Assembly: GCA_943736015.1 (NCBI GenBank)
Contig: OX031065.1
Span: 39,818,427-39,882,426, forward strand
Direction of reading: 5' to 3'
Source of the DNA: Tridacna crocea
Lineage: Eukaryota; Mollusca; Bivalvia; Cardiida; Cardiidae
DNA length: 64,000 nt
Numbering within the stretch: the stretch's first letter is position 1; each line of letters begins with the position of its first letter. Position numbers and translations under genes: made by a program. The notes below the pieces were generated by a model. That model was not told where the DNA came from and made no database searches. It was given only the letters and a program-made list of their open reading frames with translations. This document shows, in pieces, positions 29,001-44,000 of this stretch.

Positions 29001-32000
29001 ACTCTGCCCATTATATTTTTGCAGTTATCGCCCTTTGATGATTTTCGTACTTAATTCTTTTCCGGAGCATAACTCAAAAAGTATGTGAGGTAAAATCATG
29101 AAACTTTAAAAGTTGATAGTCCACATAAATTGGAATTGCAGTGCCCAAGAATTGTTAATTTATCATTAATAATTTTTGAGTTATTACCATTTGTTTGTTT
29201 TTACACTTTGAACATAACAGTTTATAATCACATGTTATATTTAGAATTGGATGCCATTGCGGGGGCATACATGTTTTACAAACATCTCTTGTTCTTAGAC
29301 AAAATGCCACACGAAATTGTGTCCGAATTTAATTTTCTTGGTATTGTTTTTGACAAAAAACTTTTGTTTTTCCCACATATCAATGGACTGAAGAAAAGGT
29401 GCCAAAAGGCACTCAATCTTCCTAAAGTAATTGCCTATTCAGTCTGGGTAGCAGATAGGAAAGTCCTTTTAAGGCTCTTTGATGGCTCCAAATTACATTA
29501 TGGATCCATTGTATATGGATTTGCTCGCAAGTCCTATCTCAAAACTTTGGATTCTATTCATCATGAAGGTCTAGGACTGGTACTTGGAGCTTTTAGAATT
29601 TCTCCCATTAACAGCCTGTATGTCGAGGCCAATGAACCATCTCTTTCAGTTAGGAGGAAAAAAACTGTCTCTTCAGTACATTTTAAAACTCAAGTACCAT
29701 CCATCTAACCCTGCGTATAAAGTTATTTTTAACCCTCAGTACAAATTCTGTTTGAAAGAAAGCTAAATGGCATTTCTCCATTTGGTATTCACATGGACTC
29801 ATTTCTAGAAAATCTTTGTATAGATACTGAATCTATCGCCCACTACAAAATTCCTGGCATTCCTCCTTGGACACAAAATTGTGCTGAATTTCGTTTTGAA
29901 TTTGCATGTTTTAATAATTCGGAAACAGACTGGTGAGTCTTTCATTCAAAGTATTGAGAGCTAAAGGAACACTATTTTTCCTTCAAACCCATCTATGCAG
30001 ATGTCTCTAAAGATGGTAATTCTGTTGCAGCCACTATCTATGGAGAAAGTGAAAACAATGTCGCCTTCCTGACAAATCTTCTATCTTTTCTGCCAAAGAA
30101 GAAGCCTTCTGAAAACATTGTGGAAAAAAGAGAAAAAGCTGGTAATAAGCATTTTCTCCTTTCCCCACAATGTTTTCTACTCCTCTTCAGTCAAGTTTCA
30201 ATTTGAGTCAAGTTTATTTTGTCATTTGCAAATGCTTTCAATTTGGACAAGTCTAAAGTTTTGTTGTTTGGTAAAGAGTAATATGAGACTGGGATTTCAT
30301 TCATATTATATTTCAGATTATATTGGATAGAGCAAGATCATGTATTAAGTGTTGCTTTTGACACCAAGGTAGTGCAGCAAGTTACCACTATGGACAGTTC
30401 TGATTACAGTTTGTTATTACAATACAAAGTAAGATCCCATTTTCTGGTATACTTCAGTCTGTTACTGTATTACAATGTTATATGTCAGGTACCAACCAGC
30501 CCAACCGGCACCACTTAATATATATATATATATATGGCAGCCACACTCTATCCACCAAGTACCAAAGCAGCTAATCATAGCTTTGTTACACCTCTGAAGA
30601 ATTCTAACTAGAGAACAAAATCGGTCAGGGATAGTATGCCAAGTGCAATAAGCAACTCCAAGAAGACCATAAAGACCAAAGCATGTCTCCTCCTGAAGAC
30701 ATTCTCCCTGGTGACATGCCCAAATGCAACAAAGACATTAGCATGTCTCCCAGGTCTAATGATGTTACAGATACTGACATGCCCAGAGCATGTCTCCATG
30801 GATTAGCAAGGCAATTAGCTTGACTCCTCCAGGAGATTTACCTCCTTGCTCGACATTGGGACCTGACACCACCAACAGTGCTATTAGCATGTCACCTGAG
30901 TTCAGTCAAGCAACAGGCACAGCTCGTCCGGACTCTTTTAAGCCTATATAATCTACTTTTAGATTTCAGTTGCGTAGTGCATAATTGCTATTGGATGGTA
31001 AGCTAGCTTTCAGATGCCATTAGATTTTAGTTTTATTACACCATTAAGTCTATACTGCATTATATAGAGATTAAACGATCCTGAGAAAAAACAATGTGGG
31101 ACAAATTCTGGTATCCATTTATCAGCATTTTATCTTTATTCAACAAACCAATTTTTTCCATGCTAACACGCATTTCATTATTTAACCCTTCACCATGCAA
31201 TCCCAACTTTTAACAACCCTATGAAAGAAGCCTTTTGAAAATATTGTTAGAAATGAAGAAAATGCTTGTCACCAGCATTTTCTCCTTTTCCCACAATGTT
31301 TTCTACCCATCCCAAAACAAATTTAAATTCTTCAATCACCTTTGGTTTGTAGTCCACAATTACTTTCAATTTGGATAAGTCTAAAATTTTGTTGTTTGGT
31401 GAAGAGTTAAGCCACATTTGAATTGTCATCTGCAAAAACTTTCAGTTTGCATGAGCCTTCAATTTTTTTTCCATTTGAAAAAGAGTTAACCCATAAGCTA
31501 CATAGCTTGGCTCACCGACCTTTTGCAGACAAATTAGGTCAAGATCAGACTGCACAGAACATGCTGTCTGACTTTGGATCTACAGTGTCCTAGAAGGAGT
31601 TATTGTGCCAAAAACATGACCTTTAATGGCAATATTTTGGTTTTTACTATCAATGTTTACCAGATGACAAAATTTTAGCATGGTCAAAATTGATAGCATT
31701 TGCAGATAAATTTCAATATAGCTCTAATGGTGCAATTTTTGTGCATTTGTCGAAGACAATGAAGCTATGAGATCAATAATGAATGTTCAGTATTGAATTC
31801 TGAAGATCTTGTATGGTATTTTGTGCAAAATCGAAGGGAATAAACCCAATTAAACTCAATTTTTCAAGAAAAATGGGTTTTTTCAAAAACATTCAGATAT
31901 ATAATTGGAAATGGCATATAAAATAAACTACAAAAGGCCGTTGATCGTTGAAATACTTCTTTCTATTGAAAATAGCTTCACCTTTTCATAGCCTTCTACT

Positions 32001-35000
32001 GGCACAAGTATATGTACAAAATTTGTCTTCTGTCCACTTTGCTTCTGAGGTTGTTCGTTCCAAAACCAGTTTGCCCCTGGACCTATTTGTCTCATTATTT
32101 CACTTTATTCATTTGATTGTGCATGAATATTTTCAGGTAGAAAACTTAATTGTTATTGTTTAGAATTAGACCCTGATGGCCAAAAACATCCCAAAATCAT
32201 AGTATCCAGGTATAAAATTATTTGAATTCAATGCATTTACATGGCTTCACTATCTACCATCATGCACCCGTCTGTCAAGGGACGTTACTCCTGACTCCGT
32301 CTATCCAGAATTCCTTTAACCCATTACCACACAATCCCTACTTTTGACGCCCCTGAGAAAGAAGCCTTTTGAAAACACTGTGGGAAAAGGAGAAAATGCT
32401 GGTAAAATCAGTGAAAAAGGAGTTACAAGCAAATCAACCCTCACCCACAATGTTTCGGAAGGGCTATTCCATCAGAATCATTAAAACTCTGTGTTTTGGG
32501 TAGTTGCTACTAGTGAAGAAAAGCCTGAAATTTTGGCTTTTGGTTGTGTATTTTCAGAATTTTTTGACATGGGGAAATCCAAAGCATGTTTCTGGTACCT
32601 GGATTCATAGCTATTTGTTAGATACACAACAAGGTGGAACCAGCGGCTCATTTGGACTGTCCTATAAGTTTGTAGATATGAAAGTATTGGATGTTTCTTT
32701 GACACCCGGTGATTTAACAGCTTCAAGTAACTTTTTTTGTTCTGATTTATTTTAACCCTTATATGGTGCGCAACATGCAAAAAGGGGCGTAAAGTGTCAT
32801 CTCGGATCAGCATGCGCAGTCTGCGCAGGCTGATCCGAGACATCACCTTATGACCACATTGGATTTTGTGATCCAGTAGACTTGTGCAAAACAGAGAAAT
32901 TACATAAAAACGGAAAGTGTCGTTTCGGATTAGTCTGCACGGAGTGTGCAGAATGACCCAAGACAACACTTTACGCAAATGTCCGAATGCCCCATATTGC
33001 ATGTTGCAAGCCATGTGTAAATTAACAATTCATGGGTATCACAGCCCTGGGGAAGAGCCCTTATGAAATGATAGGGGAAACGAAGAAGATGCTAGTAATC
33101 AGCATTAAAATTTTACTTCTTTTCCCACAATGTTTTCTTCCCTTTCAAAGGCAAATTTGAGTTTTTGAGCCTTGTTTAATTATCATCTGCATATGCTTTT
33201 AATTTGAAAGTCGTATAAAGTCCTTTGGTAAAGAATTAACTGTTAGTAAATTTTTTATTGTTCCAAATTGTGGCGCAGTAGTAGATCACAAAAAAGCATT
33301 CTTCAAATGATGGCAGTTCTCTGTAAAAGTTACAAACATTGTAGGAAAAGGAGAAATGCTGGTTACCAGCTCTGTCTTTTTCCCACAATTTTTTTCAAAA
33401 GCCTTCTTTTTTAGTATTGTTAAATCTTTGGGTTGTGTGTTAAAAGGTTGAATCCTCGCAGTACAAATCGCTGGGTAAGAGCAATACTGTTGTAAGTGCC
33501 TATACAATGTATAGGCACATACAACAGTATTGCCCTTACCCATCGAAATGGTTTGGAAGTGTTTTCACGTGTAGTCATCCTGGTAGACCCAGTTTCAGTT
33601 CATTTTGTAATTGAATGCATAGAGGGTAACATAACATTTTCAACCTAGCCATGGGTTCTGAGGATGAAGTCAGGCTTTATGTCCTTCTGTCACTCTATAT
33701 CTTAGTCTGTGGCATGTATGTAAGCATGTATTTGCATACTCTGTTTCCATTCTCTTTGTTAAACCATCTGGACAATTAATGAACAACTAGTGTTTTCTCA
33801 TAGCCTTTGAAAGACACATTTCATGTTTTTGGTAAAATCTAGTAAATCACATCAACCACAAATGCATCCAATTTGTAGGAAGCATAAATTTTGTTGTGTA
33901 GTAAAAAGTTTTTGTGTTGAAAATTGACAAAATTAATGATCCCTGAGGGAAAAGGAAAAGCTGGCTGTAAGAGGCAATAGCTTTATCGTGTTTTTTTGTA
34001 TTATCAAAAGAAAACATAGTTTGCTTCGAAATTATTCTACACTGTACTTAATACTCAATGTGCCTGTACATGTAGGTCAGATTTTATCTTTAAAACAATT
34101 ACTTACATGTAACTCATTAACAAACTACAGAATTTTAGACTTGTCCAAATTGAAAGCATTTGCAGACAACATAAACATGACTCAAAAATTAAAATTTGTT
34201 TTAGGAAGGGCTTCATTTTCAGGGTCGTCAAAAGTAGGGATTGCATGGTAATGGGTTAAACCTTTACCAGACAATGACGACTTTTAATGAACCTGGAAAA
34301 GAAGCTTTTTGAAAACATTATGGTAAACAGCATTTTCTTCTTTTCTCACAATGTTTTCTACTTTGTCAAAGAAAACTTGCACCATTTGAGCCACAATGAA
34401 ATTATCATCTACAAGACTACTGCTTTTCAAGTTTGACAAGACTTAGGGTTTGTTGTCTGGTAATGGGTTGAACCTTTTGCTTGCTTGTGTTGGGGTTTTA
34501 CACTTTATTAACAGCTAAGGTCATATCAGATCACTGCAGTCAGTGCACCTATGCACATCTTTCTTGGCTTTCTCAAACCAGTACTAACACAACTTTCTTC
34601 TGAGTCACTGAATAGTTTTCTCACTTGCATCACAGATGAGAAGCAAATAATCACTGGAAAGAAAGTTTACCACAGCCAGGTATCAAACTTTCAACCATTA
34701 GGTCAAGGGTCAGATATGCTATTCAAGGAGCTATTTGGCCAGGTAATGTAACTCTACCAAAGGGCAAAATTTTTAACTGGTTCAATTTGAAAGCATTTGC
34801 AGACGACAAAATGAATGACTAAAGAATTGATACTTGCTTTAGGAAGGGAAGAAAACATTGGAAAAGGAAAAAATTTTCTCCTTTTCCCGCAATGTTTTTC
34901 AAAAGGTTTCTATAGTAGGGGTGTTAAAAGTTGGTATTGTGAGTTAAAGAGTTAACTTGGTACCAAATGACACAAGTTAAGACTATGAATACTTTAAGTA

Positions 35001-38000
35001 TCAGACTAATTGTAATATAGCAAATTTTTTCAACTATTCATGTCCATGAATTTACAGCTCTACAGCTCTTTATTTTCAGATCCCTGTGCAAGACAAAATG
35101 GCGGATGTGAACAAATTTGCATCAACCATTACAATGGACAAGAGCCAGTCAAAACTTGCCGCTGTACAGTAGGATTTCGTCTGATGGATGATGGAACATG
35201 TGTTTCTGGTACTGTACAATTATGTGGATAAGTTCGCGTGTCAAAAAATGTGTGAATTAATGATCACAGACATTTTGTGAACAGAAAACTTTGCAAATTC
35301 AAGGCACTTGTTATTTGGTTGTTTATTTGTTGTAAAATTCAGAAAAAAAAAGTTTGCGAGTTTTTCAAATTCATGAAATCACAAAAAATTTCCACTTGTA
35401 TGGTATATCTGCTAAATTTTTTTGGTGATTTCCCCTGTACCATACTGCAAAATTTTTAACTGTTCCAAATTGTAATTGTAATTTTATGCAGATGACAATT
35501 TAATCCTTTTCATACCACAAAACAAACTATTAGACTCACCCTTATGGAAAGCAGTTACAGGTGACATATCATGTATTGCATAAATGATGCTATTTCTTTT
35601 TGAAAGGGTAGAGAACATTGTGGACAAAGGAGAAAAGGCTGGTTATAAGGATTTTCTCCTTTTTCCACTATGTTTTCAAAAGCCTTTCTCCCAAAGGTAG
35701 TTAAAACACATGTATGCTTGGTAATGGGTTAAAAGTGGCTCAATTGAATATACACTGAGTGCATTTAACACGCAAACCTTGTGTAAAAGATGCTATGTTG
35801 TCTTTTTTGTAGAAATGCAAATTACATGTATAACTTTTGGCACGCTTTACAAATTTAATATCAAAATGCACATCAGTGCCCAATGTTACGTAATAATGGT
35901 CAGTTTTGTTTACCAAACTTTAGTTCAAATGTTTCAAAAATTCACCTTGTACAATGGTCATATTTAGGCACTTAGTGCCCAGAATTTATTAAATTTCAAG
36001 TGAATAATCCATCTCAAATCAAAAGCCTGAATTTATTTAGTGTTACATTGAAATTTACAAAGTTAATTGCATGACCAATATGGACATCAATTGAATATCG
36101 ACATTACCGAAGTGTAGATAAAGCCTGGGCTGCCATACACTAGCTTCTAAGGACTATTTTTCAAATCTTGAATTAGTGCCTGACAAAAGTTGGCTGTTAA
36201 TGAAGTCATATAAGATAAATATCACATACACTTAAAACATATTATAATGTTCACCAATGTGGTTATATTCAATATCAATTTCATGAATTTCAATTCTTGA
36301 CCACACATATTCAGGATTTTGATTTGAGATAAACTATTTGATTCTTATGAAATTTTGGGCAATGTGCCATTAAATGCACATTTTACATGGTGAATTTTCT
36401 TTATCACAGATTTTATTTTTGTCTGAGATATAAATATTAAAACCAAGATGTCATTTTTAGCTCACCTGAACATGAGGTGATCATGGTGAGCTTTTGTGAT
36501 TGCCCAATGTCCGTCATGTGTCGTCCGTCGTCCACAATTTCTAAACATCTTCTCCTCCCAAACCACTGCGCCAATCTTGATGAAACTTGGCAGGGATGTT
36601 CCTTGGGTAAAGCTCTACCAAAGTTGTTCAAGAGATTGAATTCCAGCCTTAACTCTGGTTGCCATAAAAAAAAGCAAAATCTTTGAAAATCTTCTTCTCT
36701 GAAACTAGAAGGTGAAGAGCTTTGATATTTGGTATGTAGCATTTCCTAGTGAACCTCTACCAAAATTGTTCATATGATGCCCCTGGGGTCAAAACTTGCC
36801 CCACCCCCTTGGGGTCACAAGTTTGAAACATAGGAACAAAGAAGGAAAACTTTAAAAATCTTCTTATCTGAAACGAGAAGGGTCACAGCTTTGATATTTG
36901 GTTTGTAGCATCTCCTAGTGGACCTCTACCAAGATTGATCATATGATGCCCCTGGGGTCAAAACTGGCATTTTATTCTTTTCCAACAATGTTTTCAAAAG
37001 TTTTCTTTCTCAGGGTTGTTAAAAGTCGGGATTATATATGTGGTAAAGTGTTAATCAGATTGTATACCTTTTACTTTCTAGATTTTGTTGAGAAAGACTT
37101 TGCTCTGGTGACAGATATTACATTGGGGAAGGTACTGCAGATCAATCTCAATGACGGACAGATTCATGCATTTAAGGATCGAGATGACACTCCAGCTAGC
37201 AGTGTCTTCTTCAATAAACTAAAACAGGAGGTTGTATGGGGTGAAAGATATAGTCCGTTTGTTTTCTCTGATTACCTCAATGGAACAAACAGGAGGATTT
37301 TAGACTCAAGGGGTAAGTAAAATAGTTTTCAAAAATTTTTGAAAAGTTTTCAAAAGGCCTCTTCTACATGGTTGTTAAAGGTGTCATTGTGTGGCAAAGG
37401 GTTAAATTGTTGTCTGGAACTGCTTTCAATTCTAACTTGTCTAAAATATTGTTGTTTGGTAAAAAGATAACACCTATACTCTATACCAGATCAAAAAATT
37501 TTTGACTTCTTCATGTTGAATCTTCTTGCAGACAACAAATTCAGTGTGGCTCAAAATTAGTGATGGGATTTGTCTTGATATTGTTTACCAAACGAATAAA
37601 TAAATGCATCTATCAATGCTTTCCTCAAGTCTCTTATCAGTATTCCACACAATTTTCTTTCCAAGCCACTAGCTGCTTTCTGATATAACCATCATGGAAA
37701 CAATAGACAGCCATGAGAGAGGAATAAATCCTGTCACAATGAATATAATCAATCATTGGAAAGAAATTGGCCGAGCCAGGAATCAAACCCACGACCCAGG
37801 ATAGATTTTTAGACTTTTCCAAACAGAAAGCATTTGTAGACAACAATGAAATCTGGCTAAGAGTCATTGTAGTTTGTTTCTTGATGGGAAGAAAACATTG
37901 TGGGAAAAGGAAATTCTAACATTTACTCATGTTTTCAGGGCACACTTTTCTTAGGATTGTATGTGGAGTATGTGTAGAGCCATTCTCTGTGGAAAGGGTG

Positions 38001-41000
38001 CTAATGCATCTGCTAAAACTGTCAGCTCAGGTCAGCTTATGCTGAACACCCAGGCTGACCAGTGGGCCGAAACTTAAAACTGGTCAATTTTCTACATGTT
38101 AAAGGACCATTCTATCCCCAGATCAAGTCCATTGTTATGTGATAACGTATTTAGTGTAATGCATCACACAGATACTATAGGCCCCATTTGCCAGCACATG
38201 ACTCATATATCATATTTTTCAGCTTTTGGTCAGCCTGGGGATTTTGCACTAGATGAAACCACAGGCAATTTGTATTATGCAGACAGTAGATATCCTTTTA
38301 ACAGCACTGTGCGAGTATTAACGCCTCAGGGTTTTGGAATGGCCTTCCCAGAGTTCCATAAGATTGCATATGGAGATTTTATAGTAGCAATTGATGTTCA
38401 TCCACAGAAAGGGTAAGCATTAAATTTATGAGGCTAATGAATATTCCTTGGGTATAGGACTAAGAAGTCATGAATAAGTAACATGCTGGAGTACAATATG
38501 GCACTTTAATGGATGAGTACACTGCAGAAGCACTCCATATTTTTTATGAGGTGTATATAGAGGCCAAAATTTAAACTGGTTATGAAGTATATGAATCCAG
38601 TTTGATTCTGAATTATTCAACAACAGGGAAGATCAAAGACAACAGAAATATTACTCTACTGAATTTAATTTTGTTACACCAAAATATTAAAGAAGTAGTT
38701 ATAGTATTGCCTTACTCTCTCTTTCGTTTTTTCTAAGATTTTTCTAAGCCATGTGGCAGTCAAATTCTTTGTACTTGTAGACTTATCTGTGTTACTTCTG
38801 TCAAAGTCGCTTCTAGAAAGGGCTTTGGCTGGCTTTACTCCCGCTTATCTAGTATGCTGGAAGCAGGTTCACATGAGCTAGTAAGCAATTTTTTCGCGCC
38901 ACTGGTACAGAGTAAACAAACAAACCTCTGATGATCATGTATCGGTCCCTGTGTTGAATAAAGTGGCTTAGTCTTTAATGATTAATCTGAAATATTATAC
39001 CAAACAATATTTAATGACCTCTGTATCTTACATTCTTGTATTAACTTTAACCACACAATCCTGACTTTTAACAACCCCGAGAAAATAGGCCTTTTGAAAA
39101 CATTGTGGGAAAAGGAGAAAATGCTGGTAACCAGCATTTACTTCTTTTTCCATAATGTTTTCTACCTGTCCAAAAACAAATTTCAATTTCTGAGCCACTT
39201 TAGTTTTGTCGTCTGCTAATGCTTTCAATTTGGACATGTCAAAAAGTTATTTCCTTTGGTAAAGAGTTGTGATGAACATTTCAGGTGGATGTATGTGGGT
39301 ATAAGGGCTGATTACTCTGCCTCATATATTATACGGGCTAATCTGGATGGTTCAAACCCTGTTATATTACACCTCAACACACCAATAACGTTTCCTCTTC
39401 TACAAGGACTCGTTATTGACCATTGGTGTAAGTAATATGTTGATTTGCTTCTGGTTTTGCACTTTTTTATTTCTGTCCAAGGGACAGATAATTTAGCTCT
39501 TTCTAGAGCAACAAAATTGTGGATTTACTCAAATCAAAAGGAATGGAGGACAATAAATTAGCTTACATGCAAATGTTATTCAAGTAGTGGGGTTGCTTAT
39601 TAAAAATTAAAAAACATAGTGGAAAAAAAATAAAAGAAAATGATGGTTACTAGCATTTTCTCCTCTTTCCAAAATGTTTCAAGAGCTCTCTTGCATAGGT
39701 TTGTCAAAACTTGGAATAGAAGGTAAGAAAAAATTGTTTGGAAAGGGAAAAATGTTTGTTTTCAGCATTTTATTTTTCCCTATTATGTCTTGACAAGCCT
39801 TTTTAGAACATGAAAATGAATTAGTTAGAGGATAAAAATAGTTACTTCTTTCTCACGAAATAATTTCTTCTGTACCAATTCAATTTCATATTAATTCAAT
39901 CTTAACCCATTACCAAACGACACAATTTTATTTTTGTCAAAATTGAAAGGGATTGCAGACGTCAAAATAAAAGTGACTGAAAATTTGAAATTTGATTTGT
40001 GAAGTGTAGAAAACATTGTGGGAAAAGGAGAAAATGCTAGTTACCAGCATTTTCTCCTTTTCCCACAATGTTTTCTAAAGGCTTCTTTCCCAGGGGCGTC
40101 AAAAGTAGGGATTGTGTGGTAATGGGTTAACCAATATACATTATATGTTACAATGTTTTAGAACACTTCAGTAGATCTAGTATATTAAGAAATGCAAAAC
40201 TAGTTATAAGTTGCAAATCAGCAGTAAAATAACAAGTTTTGACCAAATTTACTTGTAAGTAATCTATTGTTATTCCATTGATTGATTAACCCTTCACCCA
40301 ACAATCCCTTGTTTTTATGACCCAGAGAAAGAAGCCTTCTGAAAACATAGTGGGAAAAAGAGAAAATGCTGGTATTTATGACAGTTAATTCTAGTGCCAA
40401 TATTAGAGATTTTGTGTTTTGTTCCACTATTTCAAGGACAACATGTTAGACAAGCTTACTGCACCATAATGTTTAGATCTATGCATTGAGTTGCCATACT
40501 TGATGTAAATCTTGTGACTTTTTAGCTCACCTGAGCACAACGTGCTCAAGGGGAGCTTTTAGGATCACCCGGTGTCCGTCGTCCGTCGTGCGTCGTGCGT
40601 CGTCTGTCGTCCGTCGTGCGTCGTCAACAATTCTTTAAACATCAACTCCTCCTAAACCGCTGGGCGGATTTGGACCAAACTTGGCAGGAATGTTCCTTGG
40701 GAGGCCCTCTTTAAAAATTGTTCACAGAATTTGATTCCATCAAAAACTCTGGTTGCCATGGCAACGAAATGGAATTTTTTAGCAAATTCTTTAAAAATCT
40801 CCTCCTCTGAAACTGCTGGTCGGATTTTGAAATAATTTCACAGATATGTTCCTTGGGTGACCCTTTTCAAAAATTGTTCGTGAAATTTTGATTCGTCAAA
40901 AAATGTGGCTCTGGGGAATGGGGGCTTCTTGCACTATACAGAAATGAAGGAATTCTTTAAAAATCTTCTCCTCTGAAACCGCTGGTCGGATTTTGAAATA

Positions 41001-44000
41001 ATTTCAGAGATATGTTCCTTTGGTGACCCTTTTCAAAACTTGTTCGTGAAATTTTGATCCGTCAAAAAATGTGGCTCTGGTGAATGGGGGCTTCTTGCAC
41101 TATACAAAAATGAAGGAATTCTTAAAAATTCTTCTTCTCTGAAACCGCTGGTCAGATTTTGAAATAATTTGACAGAGTTGTTCCTTGGGTGACCCTTTTA
41201 AAAAAGTGTTCGCGAAATTTTGATTGGTCCAGAAACATGGCTCTGGTGAATGGGGGCTTCTTGCACTATACAGAAATAAAGAAATTCTTAAAAATTCTTC
41301 TTCTCTGAAACAGCTGGTTAGATTTTGAAATAATTTCACAGACTTGTTCCTTGGGTGACCTTTTTCAAAAGCTGCACATATAATTTTGATCCGTCAAGAA
41401 ACATGGCTCTTGTGAATAGGGGCTACTTGCACTTTATGGACATGATGAAATTCTTTAAAATTCTCTTTCTCTGAAACCCCTGGTCAGATTTTGAAATTAT
41501 TTCAGACAGATGTTCCTTGGGTGACCCTTTTCAAAACTTGTTCGTAAATTTTGATCCATCAAGAAACATGGCTCTCGTGGATGGGGGCTACTTGCTCTTA
41601 TACAGAAATGAAGAATTCTTAAAAATTCTTCTTTTTGAAACTGATGGTCAGATTTCGAAATGACTTTTACAGGTGACCTTTTGAAAACTGCTTGGCAAAA
41701 TTATAAATTTGGTTCCAATGTTTCAATACCTCAAAAAAAAAAAAAATAGACTATGGTCATCTCAAATTCAGGTGAGCGATCCAGGGCCATCTTGGCCCTC
41801 TTGTTGGTTTCCAGTATGGAACTTTTTGTTTCATTTTCATTCGAAAATCTAACAGTGTTCAAACAAAATTTTGTTGTAATAGCTGATAATATCAACTTGG
41901 CAGATCTTAGTAAACAATAGGAAATTTGATTTTGACCTTTCTTGAATGTGTTTCTGTAGCTGACCATATCTACTGGAGTGAATTCAGAGAGAACAAAATT
42001 TATAAATGTAACCTTGACCTTGCGGATTGTGAAATGTTTTACCAAGACACAGTGGCAAATATACGGGAACTGGATACTGATGGGGAGCTGCTGTATTTTA
42101 CTGCATGGAATTACCAGTATGTGCATTTTACATGCCTTTTGTTTAACCCTTTCCCAAATGACAAACTTTTGGACTAGACCAAATTGAAAGCATTTGCAGA
42201 CGACAATTCAACTCTTGCTGAAAAGATAATTTCTGTCTATGATAGGGTAGAAAACATTGTGGGAAAAGGAGAAAATGCTGGTTACCAGCATTTACTCCTT
42301 TTCCAACAATGTTTACAAAAGGCTACTATTCCAGACCCGTAAAAACCAGGGATTGTTTGGGAAAGGGTTAACTTTTTACCAAAAAATCCCTGGTTTTTAC
42401 AACTCGGAGATAGAAGCCTTCTGAAAACATTGTGGGAAAAGGAGAAAATACTGGTAACCAGCATTTTCTCCTTCTCCCACTATTTTTTTTACCATTCTAG
42501 AAACAAATTTTTGACTTGTGTTTATTTTGTCATCTGCAACTCTTTTGTAAACAATGAAATTTAAGGCCTTTCCAAATTGAAAGCAGCTTTCAAATTGGAC
42601 AGGCCTTAAATTTCATTGTTTAGAAAAGAGTTGAACTTCTTATCATGTATTTAACCCATTACCACACAATCCCTACTTTTGAAGCCCCTGAGAAAGAAGC
42701 CTTTACAAAACACTGTGGGAAAAGGAGAAAATGCTGGTAACCAGCATTTTCTCCTTTTCCCACAGTGTTTTCTACCCTTCCCAGAACAAATTTCAAATTT
42801 TCAGTCACCTTTATTTGTCGTCTGCAAATGCTTTCAATTTGGACCAGTCTAAAATTTTCTTGTGTGGTAAAGAGTTAAGTCCTTCTTAACTCCTTAACAA
42901 CATTTAAGAAATAAAAGTGTTTGCCCACAACAGTTATATGTGGCTCAAATAAAGAAAATAGGTTTTGGTCTTTCCAAATGCCAAAAATTTAGTCATCTAG
43001 ATTGAAAGCAATTACAAGAAAGAAATTAAATGTGTCTGGAATTTTTCCCCGTTTTTTTACAGGCACTTTCACCTGTGTGCTCTTCTTAACATATTGCTTT
43101 TACTGTTTCTTTATCTTAGGCATCTTAAAGCAATTTCACTGGACAACAAGGTAGTTACCATACTGGGAAAAAGTGTTGAACTTGGGAAATTGGAGACTGT
43201 ATCTGTTTACAAGACTACTGCTCTAAACCTACAGAAAGGTAAGAAATAAGTGTTTATTAAGCTAGCCAGCATTTTTTCCTTTCTGAAAATGTTTTTTTAG
43301 TGTATGAATGACCTGTTTCATCATTTGAACCAAAGTCACACTTAGTTTGTTGTCTGCAAATGCTTTGAATTTAAATGTGTCTAAAATAATGTCATTTTGT
43401 AAAGAGTCAATGTAAACCAATGGAGGAAATATCCCAAAAGATTTATGATACAGTTATGCCTCTGTTTTGATTCAAGTAGTCTTAATCTCCTTCAAAACTA
43501 ACAGACTATACTAATTTTTCAGAGCAACTGCAGTCAGTTGTTAGCACTTGCATAGGATTTTATTAAGTTTTTTCTTTCAGCGTACCAAATTCAAAGACAC
43601 TATTGAAACATTTCTGATTTGATGTTTGGTCTTTTTTACCAAGGATTGATGTTGAATCTACTAGATCTATTTGCAAAATGGTTTACCAATTCATTTTCTG
43701 CTCTTTAAACAATGTAGATATAAATTGTAAAAAGGTTTGTTCAATTTGAAGTTGATGTAAGCACTTTTATTCATTACCAATCAAATTCATTCTTTACAGT
43801 GAGTGAGCCCTGCAGGGATAGAAATGGGCTTGGCAACTGCAGCACTATTTGTTTTCCAACAGAGACAGGCAGAACTTGTGCTTGTGAATACAATGTTACC
43901 CTACTGGCAGACAAACGAACCTGCTCTAATGGTTGGTAGAAATATATTTCCCATAGCATTGGTATTTATGTTAAGCAAGTTCAAAAGAATTAAGGCAGTT

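Noticed and set aside
32481..33014. 177-codon minus-strand open frame
   Set aside because: It overlaps a real exon on the other strand and a non-coding MITE; composition follows these, and no domain is visible.
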